Positions 50,035 to 59,630 of a stretch of DNA of 64,000 bases are shown one piece after another. The notes beneath the pieces were generated by a model, which had not been told where the DNA came from, did no database searches, and saw only the letters and a program-made list of their open reading frames with translations. Source of the DNA: CAZQYC01 sp964597495 (GTDB taxonomy: Bacteria; Pseudomonadota; Gammaproteobacteria; Steroidobacterales; Steroidobacteraceae). The position numbers and the translations under genes are program-made. The stretch's first letter is position 1; the number at the start of each line of letters is the position of its first letter. The stretch is taken from NCBI GenBank assembly GCA_964597495.1, contig CAZQYC010000005.1:26802-90801 (forward strand), written 5' to 3'.

Positions 50035-50844
50035 TCAGGCAGGTCTGCTGGCCAGTGCGATGGGCGGCGCGGTCTCGCTAACCGAGCGGTCCCCAAGGTG
50101 CTTGTACAAGACATCGACTAATTTCTTCGGGTCGACCGGCTTCGTGAGGTACGAATCGCAACCTGCGAGCGAACCTTTAACGCGGTCGAACGGAGATGAT
50201 TTACTCGTCAACATGACGACCGGGATGCGTTGCTTTGCCTTGTTCTTCTTGATCGTTTTGCAAATCTGATAGCCGTCCGCACCCGGCAGGACGACATCGA
50301 GAAACACGAGATCGAAGGGCTGTGTCGAGAGTAAATGCAATCCGAGCTCGCCGTTGTCCGCGCAATGAACGTGCATGCCGCGCTCGCCCAGCGACAACTC
50401 GAGGTGTTTGCGCACTGTCATGCTGTCGTCGATGACCAGGATCCTCGATCCTTGCAGCATGTGCGGTTCGGTGTTCGACGCCGTTCCCCGCTGTCCGCGT
50501 TGTCGATCCGTGCGCGTGGGATTGAGTTTGAGGTCGGCTTTGCCGAGCGCCGTCAGAATCTTTAACGAGTTAAGCGGCCGCTGCACCCAGAGCTGCCCAT
50601 CGTCTACCGGCGGACGTCGCGCTACTAGGATGCCGACGACACCGGGACGCTCCACTTGCAGCGCGCTCCAAAGTTGCATGGCCGTCGCATTTTCTGCGTC
50701 CACCACCAGAATGTCCGCAGTCGAGATTTGATCCGCCGAAGTCACCAGCTGGTAAAACAGTCCTCGGGTAGCCACGACATCGAACATGTTTCGCAGAAAA
50801 CTAATTTCTGCGGTGGGGATACGCATAAGCGCGACGCTGGTCAT
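50035..50844 (-). CDS. pilG: PilG-type response regulator with an N-terminal extension
   Basis: A 269-residue protein. The C-terminal ~125 residues are a CheY-like receiver (ILVIDDSMTVRKHLELSL, LVFLDVVLPGADGYQI, VVMLTSK, YLTKPVDP) in the position of pilG, which promotes pilus extension. The first ~130 residues are an extra domain (AEISFLRNMFDVVATRGLFYQL, ADILVVDAENATAMQLWSAL) that looks like a degenerate receiver or regulatory fold. Standard PilG is only about 135 residues long. It is the first gene of the operon. Confidence 0.82.
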   Translation of the reverse strand: MTSVALMRIPTAEISFLRNMFDVVATRGLFYQLVTSADQISTADILVVDAENATAMQLWSALQVERPGVVGILVARRPPVDDGQLWVQRPLNSLKILTALGKADLKLNPTRTDRQRGQRGTASNTEPHMLQGSRILVIDDSMTVRKHLELSLGERGMHVHCADNGELGLHLLSTQPFDLVFLDVVLPGADGYQICKTIKKNKAKQRIPVVMLTSKSSPFDRVKGSLAGCDSYLTKPVDPKKLVDVLYKHLGDRSVSETAPPIALASRPA

Positions 50845-51455
50845 GGCGATACTCGCAGTGCAGCGTTTACTCTGCGGCGACTATTCGTGCAGTGATAACC
50901 CAGTCTTGACTCTAACGAGTCATCGGCGCTTCGCATGCAACCCTCCCAGTAATGGATACGCTGAGTTCGCATGGAAATGCACTGCCGCACCAATAGCGGG
51001 CAGCATCGAAAATCATGCGTTCTCGTTAGTACAGGGCGACAGGAATGTCCAAACGCATTAACTGGAAAGCGACTATTTACGTGATGGCCGTCAAAAAAAA
51101 AGTGCGTCGACCCCGTACTTGCAGATAATCATTAAAGATCGTCTGGATAATCATGAAGGAATGCTTGGCTAATCCCCGAAAGAGTGCAGCACAAATGGAG
51201 AGCCCGCCTTTGCTACGTTTGAAAGTCGGGCTGCACGGCCTGTTCAATGAGGCACGAGTCGAGACAGAGCGCGCGCTAGAAAGCCCGTGATGCCGAGCCA
51301 GCATAAGCACTAACAGTCGTTAAGGTGTGTTGACAAACGCTCCAACCCGCCCTGGAGATGAACCGACTGACACTTATAAGGATGCAGGTCGGAGTGCAGG
51401 AGCAATTTGCAGTACGGCGATGACGTACTCAGCACGCGAATGAATCGATCTTGAG
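50845..51455. other. Gap without a supported gene
   Basis: This 611-bp region lies upstream of the minus-strand pil-chp operon and downstream of the hybrid kinase. Frames present are short and show no family features. It probably holds the pilG promoter, but I could not identify a convincing -35/-10 pair. Confidence 0.5.
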
Positions 51456-53324
51456 CTAGTGCTTCTTGCGCGCGAATTCGTGATTGAGCAGGGCACGCAG
51501 GCGCACCGCTTTCAACGGCTTATGCAGCATCGTCAATCCGGCGGCGCTCACTTCCCGCAACCGTTCGACAGCCGTATCGCCGCTCAATACGACTGCGGGA
51601 ATATTGCTTCCTAGCGCCTCCCGCAATGCGCGCACGGCTTCGATACCGTTCTTGTTATCTCCCAAGCGAAAATCGGCAATGATGAAATCCGGCGCTTTGT
51701 CGTGCAATGCATCGATGGCTTCCTGTGCGCCGGGCGTGGCGACACACCGGCAGCCCCAGCTTTCAAGCAGGCTTTGCATGCCGAGGCGAACCGACGCTTC
51801 GTCGTCGACGACCACGATCGTGCGATTCGCAAGCAGATCCGGAACGTTGATCTCCGCGGTAAGAATGTGCGTATAGGGCTGCGCCTCCAGACCTTGGGGC
51901 ACTTCGACGCCGAACATCGAGCCCTTGCCGATCCGCGACTGCAGCGTCAGGGGACACTCGAGCAGCGCGGCTACGCGCTTAACGGTCGACAATCCAAGAC
52001 CCAAACCCTTGCGGCGATCGCGCTCGGGGTTATGCAGTTGATAGAACTCCTCGAAAATCTTGTCCCGCTGGTCAAGCGGAATGCCGATACCGCTGTCCCA
52101 CACTTCCACGGAAAGCTTGCCGTTGCGACGGCGAACGCCGACGACAATGCCGCCTTGCTGCGTGTAGCGAATCGCATTCGACACCAAATTGGAAAGAATG
52201 CGGAAGAGCAACGCCGGATCGCTGAAGAGCATCACGTCGGTGCGATGCACGCTCAACCGCAATCCTTTTTCGGTGGCCGACGGCATGTACGTCGTACGGA
52301 TTCGATCGAAAACTACGCTGGCTTTGAAGTGCTCCATCCTGGGCTTGACCTGTCCCGCATCGAGCCTGGAAATATCGAGCAAATCGTCGAATAGCGTTTC
52401 CAGCGATTCGATGCTGTGTTGAATTTGCTCGACCAACTGCCGCTTGCCGGCTTCCATGATCGAATTACGGAGCGTGGTTGCGAACAGTCCAAGCGCATGC
52501 AGCGGCTGGCGCAGGTCGTGATTGGCCGCGGCGAAGAAGCGCGACTTCGCAAGGCTTGCTTGCTCGGCTTTGTTGCGCGCTTCGGCTTCGGCAATGTTGG
52601 TTTGCCGCAATTCGCGAATCAACTGTTCGTTTTCGTAACGCAACAGAATCGCGCTGACGACCAGACGAGCTTGCCGGTGCCCTACCGACAAAATGTAGAC
52701 GAGCACGATGAGCCACATCGAACTCGAAAGAATGCTGATATCGGAACCGTTGGTCAGATAGCGCAGAGCGATTGCCGCTAACAACGGCAGCGCCGAGGTA
52801 TATAACGCGGGGGGGAAATAAGAGTGCGCCAACATGCTCGCAGCCATGCGGCACGTCAGACACAACACGACGAATGTCTGTGTCCACAAATTCGTTTCAA
52901 GGCCGGGCAGGAAAATCGCGACGCCCCACGCGAGCGCCGAGGGCAAGACGCCCCAGGAATATAGCCAGCCCCACTTGCGCGCATTGGATTCGCGATCGGA
53001 CGCTCTGCGATATTGATAGCTGAGCACGTCGATCCCGATCCGCAAACCGAAAACGACGGCCGACCACGCAAATAGGATTCCGGGGGCAACTTCACCCCAA
53101 GCCACCATGACCACCAGCACGACCATCGGTATGGTGACCAGCGTGCCGGTGAGATTGGTGCGATAGAGCATCGCGATGCGATCGCTTTCGATGCGCGCGC
53201 GCAGCGCCGCATCGATGCCGTGCGGCTGTGCGCGGCGAAAATGCGAACCCGCTTCCGCCTGCTCCGAACGCGCCGCGGGTGCACCGGCGACCGCACCGGC
53301 GGTCGCGTGCGACGGACTATCCAT
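51456..53324 (-). CDS. Membrane-bound hybrid sensor histidine kinase
   Basis: A 622-residue kinase. After a soluble start, about six membrane helices (TGTLVTIPMVVLVVMVAWGE to about 220) form the sensor, followed by a short coiled coil, HisKA (FFAAANHDLRQPLHALGLFA with the His), the ATPase domain (LVSNAIRYTQQGGIVVG, DSGIGIPLDQRD, GLGLGLSTV) and a C-terminal receiver (IVVVDDEASVRLGMQSLL, DFIIADFRLG). The signal is unknown. Its start overlaps the end of the response regulator gene by 8 bases, so the pair is coupled. Confidence 0.88.
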   Translation of the reverse strand: MDSPSHATAGAVAGAPAARSEQAEAGSHFRRAQPHGIDAALRARIESDRIAMLYRTNLTGTLVTIPMVVLVVMVAWGEVAPGILFAWSAVVFGLRIGIDVLSYQYRRASDRESNARKWGWLYSWGVLPSALAWGVAIFLPGLETNLWTQTFVVLCLTCRMAASMLAHSYFPPALYTSALPLLAAIALRYLTNGSDISILSSSMWLIVLVYILSVGHRQARLVVSAILLRYENEQLIRELRQTNIAEAEARNKAEQASLAKSRFFAAANHDLRQPLHALGLFATTLRNSIMEAGKRQLVEQIQHSIESLETLFDDLLDISRLDAGQVKPRMEHFKASVVFDRIRTTYMPSATEKGLRLSVHRTDVMLFSDPALLFRILSNLVSNAIRYTQQGGIVVGVRRRNGKLSVEVWDSGIGIPLDQRDKIFEEFYQLHNPERDRRKGLGLGLSTVKRVAALLECPLTLQSRIGKGSMFGVEVPQGLEAQPYTHILTAEINVPDLLANRTIVVVDDEASVRLGMQSLLESWGCRCVATPGAQEAIDALHDKAPDFIIADFRLGDNKNGIEAVRALREALGSNIPAVVLSGDTAVERLREVSAAGLTMLHKPLKAVRLRALLNHEFARKKH

Positions 53325-53961
53325 GTATGCGCGCTACCTCGAAATTCGAGAAAGAGGGCAGCAATCCTTGCTGTTGAGCAGCAATGACTGCTTGCGTGCG
53401 ATTTTTGACGTTGAGCGCTTCGAGCACGGCGGTCACATGGGCTTTTACCGTTCGTTCCGCCAACTGAAGCTCACGTGCAATTTCTTTGTTGCTGAATCCG
53501 CGAGCCAGCATGCTCACAACTTCGAGTTGCCGGAGCGTTAGCGCATTATTGTTCTGCGCCGCCGCCGTCGTCACCCCGGCAGTAGGCACGAAAACATTGC
53601 CGTCCAACACGTGATCGATCGCCGCCAACATCTCGTCAGCCGTGAACGACTTTGGGATGAAGCCCGACGCGCCGGCGGAAATGGATTGGTTCGCGATTCC
53701 CTCGTGTTCGTCACCGGAAATAATCATGCATGCCGTGGTCGGAAAACGATCGCCAATTTGACGCAGCGCAGAAAATCCATCGCTATCGCGTAAATGCAGG
53801 TCGAGCAGAACCAACCCGACGTCCGGATCGGTTTCCATGAGTTCAATGGCTTCGTGCAGGGTGGACACGCTCAAAATCGACGCTTCCAGCGCGCTTTGCT
53901 CAAGTACCGAGTGGAACCCAGCCCGAAACAGCGGATGATCGTCGACGATGAGGATTTTCAT
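53317..53961 (-). CDS. LuxR-family (NarL-type) response regulator
   Basis: A 214-residue regulator with an N-terminal receiver (ILIVDDHPLFRAGF, LVLLDLHLRDSDGF) and a C-terminal LuxR helix-turn-helix (LTLRQLEVVSMLARGFSNKEIARELQLAERTVKAHVTAVLEAL). ATG 53961 starts exactly at the receiver; an open frame upstream to 54012 has no domain content. Coupled to the hybrid kinase, its likely partner. Confidence 0.88.
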   Translation of the reverse strand: MKILIVDDHPLFRAGFHSVLEQSALEASILSVSTLHEAIELMETDPDVGLVLLDLHLRDSDGFSALRQIGDRFPTTACMIISGDEHEGIANQSISAGASGFIPKSFTADEMLAAIDHVLDGNVFVPTAGVTTAAAQNNNALTLRQLEVVSMLARGFSNKEIARELQLAERTVKAHVTAVLEALNVKNRTQAVIAAQQQGLLPSFSNFEVARIHG

Positions 53962-54197
53962 GAGATGACCAGTCCTTAATTGAGCCGCGGCAACCAGCAT
54001 GGGCAGCCGCAATGAACACTGCGGGAGCGGGCATGGTACGACTAGGCCTTCCGAGGGAGCAATGGGTCCTTCGGACTATGCCCTTTAGGACAATTGAGGG
54101 CGAACCTACCGGGCTCTACTCTCCCATCGACGGCATGTGGATTGGTAAGGAGCGACTCAGGGTCGAGTCACAAGGAGCCGGTCCGCAGCCTTAGCAG

Positions 54198-54228
54198 CCC
54201 ATTAGCGACCTAGGTGGTGACTAATGGG
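54198..54228. promoter_or_regulatory. Inverted repeat upstream of the response regulator gene
   Basis: CCCATTAG (54198-54205) is inverted exactly as CTAATGGG (54221-54228). It may be an operator or a hairpin. The region 54040-54110 to its left also shows short inverted segments (GTCCTTCGGAC). Confidence 0.4.
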
Positions 54229-54312
54229 ACCGAAGAGTGACGAAAAGTCTTTAGGTTAAATAAGAACATAGCGGTAAGGATGCCGGATATAGAGAGGCCG
54301 AGGTATCCAATG

Positions 54313-54519
54313 TGGAGCTTTCATAACAGACGCAATGCGCTGCATGAACATCTGCTGCTCGCGCCGGAATCCAACCCCAGTGAATTTGTACGCCGCTATC
54401 TGGCGCAAAAGGATCGCAAGGAAAAAGCTGTCCGCTATCTCGGCGCTTCGCAGCTAAATAAAATAGAGCCTGGTGGCTCCAACAAGCAGACTCCTACTCA
54501 AGGTTTGTCGGCGGGCTGA
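54313..54519 (+). CDS. Possible small hypothetical protein
   Basis: A 68-residue frame starting ATG 54313 (GAGG about 7 bases upstream) with a plausible helical sequence (ESNPSEFVRRYLAQKDRKEKAVRYLG). No family recognised. Its end overlaps convergently the last codons of the glycosyltransferase gene. Weakly supported. Confidence 0.35.
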   Translation, partial: WSFHNRRNALHEHLLLAPESNPSEFVRRYLAQKDRKEKAVRYLGASQLNKIEPGGSNKQTPTQGLSAG

Positions 54520-57179
54520 CCTTCCGAATGCGGTTGATTCGCCGGAAGAGCGCCCAACCATCGTGCCGGCAATGGAAATGCGCTGGCGAGCGACACCAAT
54601 AAGGTGGCCAGATAAGGCAGCGACTGAATCAACAGCATGATGGTCCACATCGCTCGATCCGGACCTTCAAGGTCGTCCGGTACTTGAGAGACGGCGAACG
54701 CGGCTAACCAGAGCAGCAACATCAATACCGTTTCGGTTCGTGCCGAAGCAAATGCCGTGGCGAATGCATGCGGTGCTGCCTGCTTAGGCGTGCGAAAGAA
54801 CGGTTCGTCGCGGGTGACGAGTCCCTTCAACGTGGCCATGCCGATCGTATGCGATAAGGCCAGGCCGGCCAATGCAGCCGCAAAAGTCTGCCGCAGGTTC
54901 GCGCCGACGCGCGTCACGTACAAATGCAACAGCTTCACCAACTTAAACGTAAATAACATCAGCGGCAGGATCGAAAACGCCAAGAGCGGCGGCTCGAACG
55001 TTTTGAACCAAGTCGGATTCACGGAACCGAGCCACATAAGCAGCGACCAGGCGAGTGCGCCAAGGGTGAAAATAAAATTGAATCCGTCGGCAATCCAGGG
55101 CAACCAACCGGCAATGAAGTGGTAGCGCTGTCCGGCCGAAAGCCCCGCCGAAAGTTCGGTCTGTTTTGGAAATAGCAGGCCGCGCGCATGGCGCCGCAGA
55201 ATTTGCATGGCCCCGTAGGCCCAACGGAAACGTTGCTTCTTAAAGTCGATGAACGTGTCCGGCATCACGCCACGCCCGTAGCTGGTCGGCAAGTAGGTTG
55301 CTTCGTAGCCGGCTTCGAAAATCCGGAGGCCCAGCTCCGCATCTTCGGTGATGCACCATTCCGCCCAGCCGTTCATCTTCTCGAGAATGGTCTTGCGCAC
55401 CATCGTCATCGTTCCATGCTGGATGATGGCATTGCGTTCGTTGCGCGTAATCATTCCAATATGAAAGAAACCGCGATACTCCGCGTAACACATCGCCTTA
55501 AAAGCGTTATCGCCGCCATCTCGGTAATCCTGCGGCGCCTGCACGATTGCAATGCGCTCGTCGGCGAACGCGGGCACCAAATCTCTCAGCCAGCTCGCTT
55601 CCACTTTGTAGTCGCTGTCGATCACGGCAATCACTTCGGCATCGGAAGCCGTGTTGCGGAGCGCGAAGTTCAAGGCGCCTGCTTTGAATCCGGCCAGCGG
55701 AGCGACGTGGAAGAAGCGAAATCTCGCGCCTAACTTAAGGCAATGCGCTTCGACAGGACGCCACACGTTTTCGTCCTTGGTATTGTTGTCGATGACCAGG
55801 ACTTCGTAGTTCGGGTAATCGAGCCTGGCAAGCGCATCCAGCGTTTCGATCAACATGTCCGGCGGTTCGTTGTAGGCGGGAACGTGAACCGAGACCTTCG
55901 GGAAATATTTTTTGCTAACGCTTGCCGGCGCGAGGACACGCACATGCGAAGTCACCCAGCGCGCTTCGGCCCATTCGTGCGCTTCGGCCAGTAACACGGC
56001 GATGACGCCGAGCATGCCGAGCACCAGCAGCGCACCGACCAATACCGTCGACATCGATAAGTACGCGCGCGAATAGTCGTAAATGATCCACACGGTCACG
56101 ATTGCAGTGCCGTAAACGACCAGCGCCAAGAAGGTACGGCCGCGCGTTTGCAGGGTGTGACTATATAGATAGAAGATCCCGAGCAAGATAGCGGCAATCA
56201 CCACCGAAGTGGCCGCCAGCACGTCCCAAGCGGGGAAACGTTCGATGGAATCGGCGAAGGCAAATTTCGGCTGCCGATGAGTGTCATAGACACCCCAATA
56301 GGCGCCTACGCTTCCTTCGGGAGTATGTTCCTTCCAGGGTTGATCGAACGCCTCCATGATGTAGTACGTGTAGCCTTCCTGTTTGGCGCGTTGAATGAAA
56401 CGCCTAAGGAAGAGTGCTTCGTTTTCGGGCGTTGCCGCCGCGCCTTCGCGAGTGCGCCCGTCGGACGGCCAGCCGACTTCGGTGATCACGATGCGCTTAT
56501 TGGGATACTTATTCTGCAAGCGCTGCATTTTGTCCACCACGAACTCGACCGCATCGTCCACGGACAGTCCTTCCCAGTACGGCAACATGTGCACGGCTAG
56601 ATAATCGACGTGGTGGATCAGTTCCTTGATGTGATACTCGTCGTCCTTATCCAACCAAACGTGCCAAGGCTCCGCCGTGCTCACGTATTTATTGGTTGCC
56701 TTGCGCACCCGCTCGATGAGCGGAATGAGTTCTTCGACGGTAAATTTGTGCTCGAGCAGCGTCTCGTTGCCGACGATGGTGCGAATGACGTTGTTGTTTT
56801 CGTTGGCACCGCGAATAAGACCGGAAATCTCGGCTTCGTTTTTTCCGGGATCGTCGGCGTACAGGTAAGCGCCCATCGCCACGCGCAACTTGTGCTTGGC
56901 AGCCAATCGCGGAATGGCGGCAAGGGTCCCGCGCGAGGAGTACGTGCGGATATTGATCGCCCGCTTGCCGAGTAGCGCTAAATCCTCGTCGATTTGCTCT
57001 TCGGTCGGCCACTCATCTTTCGTCGAATCCTGGCCGTCGCGAAACGGTTGGAACGAAAAGCCGCTGATGCGCTCGGTGGGCCAATCCGCCTCATTGGTTT
57101 GCTTATTGATAACGTAAGCCCAAAGACCGAACGTCAGGAGGCCGAAGACAACCAATACAACGAAGCTGGAGATTTTCAT
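54498..57179 (-). CDS. GH17-like / GT2 fusion glucosyltransferase, membrane-bound
   Basis: An 893-residue protein. After a signal anchor, residues ~40-310 form a glycoside-hydrolase-17-like barrel (RTYSSRGTLAAIP, VGNETL, IVITEVGWPSDG, with both acidic residues in place). Two to three membrane helices follow, then a processive GT2 domain (~430-690) with VHVPAYNEPPDML, IDSDYKVE, CITEDAELGL and QRFRW, and about five more membrane helices. The architecture resembles NdvB-type beta-glucan synthases that make and trim periplasmic or exported beta-1,3/1,6-glucans. Stand-alone gene, complete. Confidence 0.85.
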   Translation of the reverse strand: MKISSFVVLVVFGLLTFGLWAYVINKQTNEADWPTERISGFSFQPFRDGQDSTKDEWPTEEQIDEDLALLGKRAINIRTYSSRGTLAAIPRLAAKHKLRVAMGAYLYADDPGKNEAEISGLIRGANENNNVIRTIVGNETLLEHKFTVEELIPLIERVRKATNKYVSTAEPWHVWLDKDDEYHIKELIHHVDYLAVHMLPYWEGLSVDDAVEFVVDKMQRLQNKYPNKRIVITEVGWPSDGRTREGAAATPENEALFLRRFIQRAKQEGYTYYIMEAFDQPWKEHTPEGSVGAYWGVYDTHRQPKFAFADSIERFPAWDVLAATSVVIAAILLGIFYLYSHTLQTRGRTFLALVVYGTAIVTVWIIYDYSRAYLSMSTVLVGALLVLGMLGVIAVLLAEAHEWAEARWVTSHVRVLAPASVSKKYFPKVSVHVPAYNEPPDMLIETLDALARLDYPNYEVLVIDNNTKDENVWRPVEAHCLKLGARFRFFHVAPLAGFKAGALNFALRNTASDAEVIAVIDSDYKVEASWLRDLVPAFADERIAIVQAPQDYRDGGDNAFKAMCYAEYRGFFHIGMITRNERNAIIQHGTMTMVRKTILEKMNGWAEWCITEDAELGLRIFEAGYEATYLPTSYGRGVMPDTFIDFKKQRFRWAYGAMQILRRHARGLLFPKQTELSAGLSAGQRYHFIAGWLPWIADGFNFIFTLGALAWSLLMWLGSVNPTWFKTFEPPLLAFSILPLMLFTFKLVKLLHLYVTRVGANLRQTFAAALAGLALSHTIGMATLKGLVTRDEPFFRTPKQAAPHAFATAFASARTETVLMLLLWLAAFAVSQVPDDLEGPDRAMWTIMLLIQSLPYLATLLVSLASAFPLPARWLGALPANQPHSEGQPADKP

Positions 57180-57311
57180 GAAGGGCGAACGAGACGAGCA
57201 AGACCTGCCGTTTTGTCGATTCGAATTCTGGCGTCAAATACCGGATCGCATTGTAATGCCGCCGTCTCCGAACGCACAGAGACTTCTGCGCTTCCAAAGG
57301 CAAGGGAGGCG

Positions 57312-58499
57312 CTATTTCTTCTTGTACTTCTCGCCGATACGCTTATACGCCTCGCGAAACGGAATACCCTCTTTCACCACGAGTTCGTTGGCTTCCGCGG
57401 CCGCATTAATCGAGGGATCCAATCGAACATGCTCCTTACGGAACCGTACTTGCTTGAGCGCGGGCGCAAGAATCTCCAGCGTCTCCAAGCCTAGGTCGAT
57501 CGCGCGAAACAGCGGCGACTTGATCAGCTGCAGGTCGCGATGATAACCCGAAGAAAGCTTGCTGAAGATACCGAGCACTTCAATGAGCGCGGCCTGCGCA
57601 GTGGCGGTTCGTCCGCGAATCAGCTCGAACACATCCGGATTGCGCTTCTGCGGCATGATCGACGAGCCAGTGGTGAATTCATCCGGCAACGATACGAACG
57701 CAAATTCCTGCGTGTAGAACAAACACAAATCGCTCGCGAGCCGGCCGACATCCTGCAGGGTCAACGCGATTTCGAAGACGAGTTGGGCTTCGGCCTTGCC
57801 GCGCGAGAGCTGCACCGCGGTGACGGGCTCGTGCACTTCCGCAAAGCCGAGCTCTTGCGCGGTCATCTGTCGATCGATCGGCAAGTTGGGAGAACCGTAA
57901 CCGGCGGCCGATCCGAGCGGGCTCTTCTGCAAGCGGCGGTGCGTCTGCCGTAGGCCCTCGGCGTCGTCGCGCAGTTCGGCGGAAAAGCCTTGCGCCCATA
58001 ATTTCACGGAGCTGGGCATGGCTTGTTGCATGTGCGTATAGCCCGGCAATGCAAAATCGCCGTGACGTTCGCCGAGCGCATCGAGCGCAGCGGCCACCGC
58101 ATTGGTTGCCTCCTTCAATTGTTCGACGGCGTCGCGCAGATAGAGGCGCAACGCGGTAAGCACTTGGTCGTTGCGCGATCGCCCGAGATGCACGCGCTTG
58201 CCCGCCTCGCCGATTTTCGCAACCAGCAGCGTTTCAAGCGCCGTCTGGCCGTCTTCATGCTCAAGCGTGACCTGCCACTCGCCGCGTGCATGAGCGGCGG
58301 CAATTTCACTCAATCCTTGCTCGATTTGCTTGCCGTCCTCGGCGGACAGAAGTCCCTGTTTCTGAAGCATGTGTGCGTGCGCAATCGATGCACGAACATC
58401 GTACGCAACCAAGCGATTGTCTAGCTGATGGTCTTCACCCGCGGTGTAGCGCAATACACGGGCGTCGAGCGGCGCACCTTTGTCCCAGAGGCGGGTCAT
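57312..58499 (-). CDS. argH: Argininosuccinate lyase
   Basis: A 395-residue enzyme that splits argininosuccinate into arginine and fumarate. Diagnostic pieces are GRSRNDQVLTALRLYLRD, the signature GSSIMPQKRNPDVFELIRG and LPGYTHMQQAMP. It is shorter than the E. coli enzyme (457 residues), mainly at the C-terminal end, and the truncated C-terminal domain seems natural for this branch. Last gene of the arginine operon; the gap to argB is 94 bp. Confidence 0.93.
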   Translation of the reverse strand: MTRLWDKGAPLDARVLRYTAGEDHQLDNRLVAYDVRASIAHAHMLQKQGLLSAEDGKQIEQGLSEIAAAHARGEWQVTLEHEDGQTALETLLVAKIGEAGKRVHLGRSRNDQVLTALRLYLRDAVEQLKEATNAVAAALDALGERHGDFALPGYTHMQQAMPSSVKLWAQGFSAELRDDAEGLRQTHRRLQKSPLGSAAGYGSPNLPIDRQMTAQELGFAEVHEPVTAVQLSRGKAEAQLVFEIALTLQDVGRLASDLCLFYTQEFAFVSLPDEFTTGSSIMPQKRNPDVFELIRGRTATAQAALIEVLGIFSKLSSGYHRDLQLIKSPLFRAIDLGLETLEILAPALKQVRFRKEHVRLDPSINAAAEANELVVKEGIPFREAYKRIGEKYKKK

Positions 58500-58524
58500 G
58501 GTCGAACTCCATTCGACGGCAAAC

Positions 58525-58557
58525 TGGCTAACTGGCTAACTGGCCAGAACGGGCCAG
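58525..58557. repeat. Tandem and inverted repeat between argB and argH
   Basis: The 8-bp unit CTGGCTAA is repeated and followed by the palindrome CTGGCC ... GGCCAG (58540-58545 / 58552-58557). It could be a weak attenuator or terminator inside the operon. Confidence 0.45.
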
Positions 58558-58593
58558 AAGCGGAAAGTTTTTTCCGGCCAATTGCCATGCTAT

Positions 58594-59520
58594 TCACGCT
58601 CCCGCCGCCGTTTCCGCCGCGCTCAATGTCGTGACGTTTTCGACGATGAGCGTGCCGGTGCCTTCGTTCGTGAATACTTCGGCCAGAATGCTGTCCGGCG
58701 TTTTGTACGAGATGCAGTGCACGCGACGCACGCCGCCTTTGATGGCGTCTTCGATGGCTTTCGCCTTGGGCAACATGCCGTCTTTGAGGCTGCCTTGATC
58801 CTTCAATTTTTTAAGCCCTGCAAGATCCGTGTACGACACCAACGAACGCGGATCCTCGAGCGATTCGAGAATGCCCGGTGCGCCGGTGATCAAGATGAGC
58901 TTCTCCGCTTTGACGGAGCCGCCGATCGCGGCGGCCACCGTATCGGCATTGATGTTTAGCAACGTGCCATGGTCGTCCGCGGACACTGGGCTCACCACAG
59001 GCATGATGTGGTCGTCGAGTAATTGCTGCAGCACTTTCGAATCGACCAGATCGATGTCGCCGACGAACCCATAGTCCACCGTTTGACCCTCGACTTGCAC
59101 CGGCGGTCGCTTGTGCGCGCGAATGAGTCCCGCATCCACGCCGCTCACGCCCACCGCATTGATGCCGACCTCGCGACAGATCCCTAAAATCTGCGTATTC
59201 ACCAACCCATTGAGCACCATGCTGGTGACTTCAATGGACTTTGCGTCGGTCACGCGCCGGCCGGCGACCATCTTCGCTTCAAGTCCAAGAGACTCCTGAA
59301 TTTCAGTCAGCTGCGGCCCGCCGCCATGCACGACGACCACGCGCACGCCCACCTGATGAAGAATGGCGACTTGCTCCATCAATGCTCGCGTCGCGGTCGG
59401 GTCGCCAAACACACCGCCGCTGGCTTTAATGACGAACACCTTGCCCTTGTACATACGGATGTACGGCGCGGCGCTTTTCAGAGCGCGAATGATGGCGGTG
59501 GTATCGGAGGAGTGGGGCAT
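58594..59520 (-). CDS. argB: Acetylglutamate kinase
   Basis: A 308-residue amino-acid kinase that phosphorylates N-acetylglutamate. Motifs: VFVIKASGGVFGD, VVVVHGGGPQLTEIQ, GRRVTD, INADTVAAAIGG, LILITGAPGIL and the final DGMLPKAKA. The N-terminus is a little longer than in E. coli. It is not fused to an acetyltransferase, unlike the bifunctional Xanthomonas ArgB, so acetylglutamate synthase must come from elsewhere. Confidence 0.93.
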   Translation of the reverse strand: MPHSSDTTAIIRALKSAAPYIRMYKGKVFVIKASGGVFGDPTATRALMEQVAILHQVGVRVVVVHGGGPQLTEIQESLGLEAKMVAGRRVTDAKSIEVTSMVLNGLVNTQILGICREVGINAVGVSGVDAGLIRAHKRPPVQVEGQTVDYGFVGDIDLVDSKVLQQLLDDHIMPVVSPVSADDHGTLLNINADTVAAAIGGSVKAEKLILITGAPGILESLEDPRSLVSYTDLAGLKKLKDQGSLKDGMLPKAKAIEDAIKGGVRRVHCISYKTPDSILAEVFTNEGTGTLIVENVTTLSAAETAAGA

Positions 59521-59540
59521 TAGAAAGAACCTCGAAAAAG

Positions 59541-59630
59541 TAACTAGCTTCTAGCCACTAGGCGCTAGCCAGAAAAGAATTCGAATCGCAATTTCATGCT
59601 AGCGCCTAGTAGCTAGAGGCTAGCAGCTAG
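59541..59630. repeat. CTAG-rich inverted repeat between argF' and argB
   Basis: Nine CTAG tetramers in about 90 bp. TAGCCACTAGGCGCTAGC (59552-59569) is inverted with one mismatch at 59598-59615, 28 bases apart, giving an 18-bp stem. It may be a processing or attenuation hairpin or a dispersed repeat. Confidence 0.8.
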
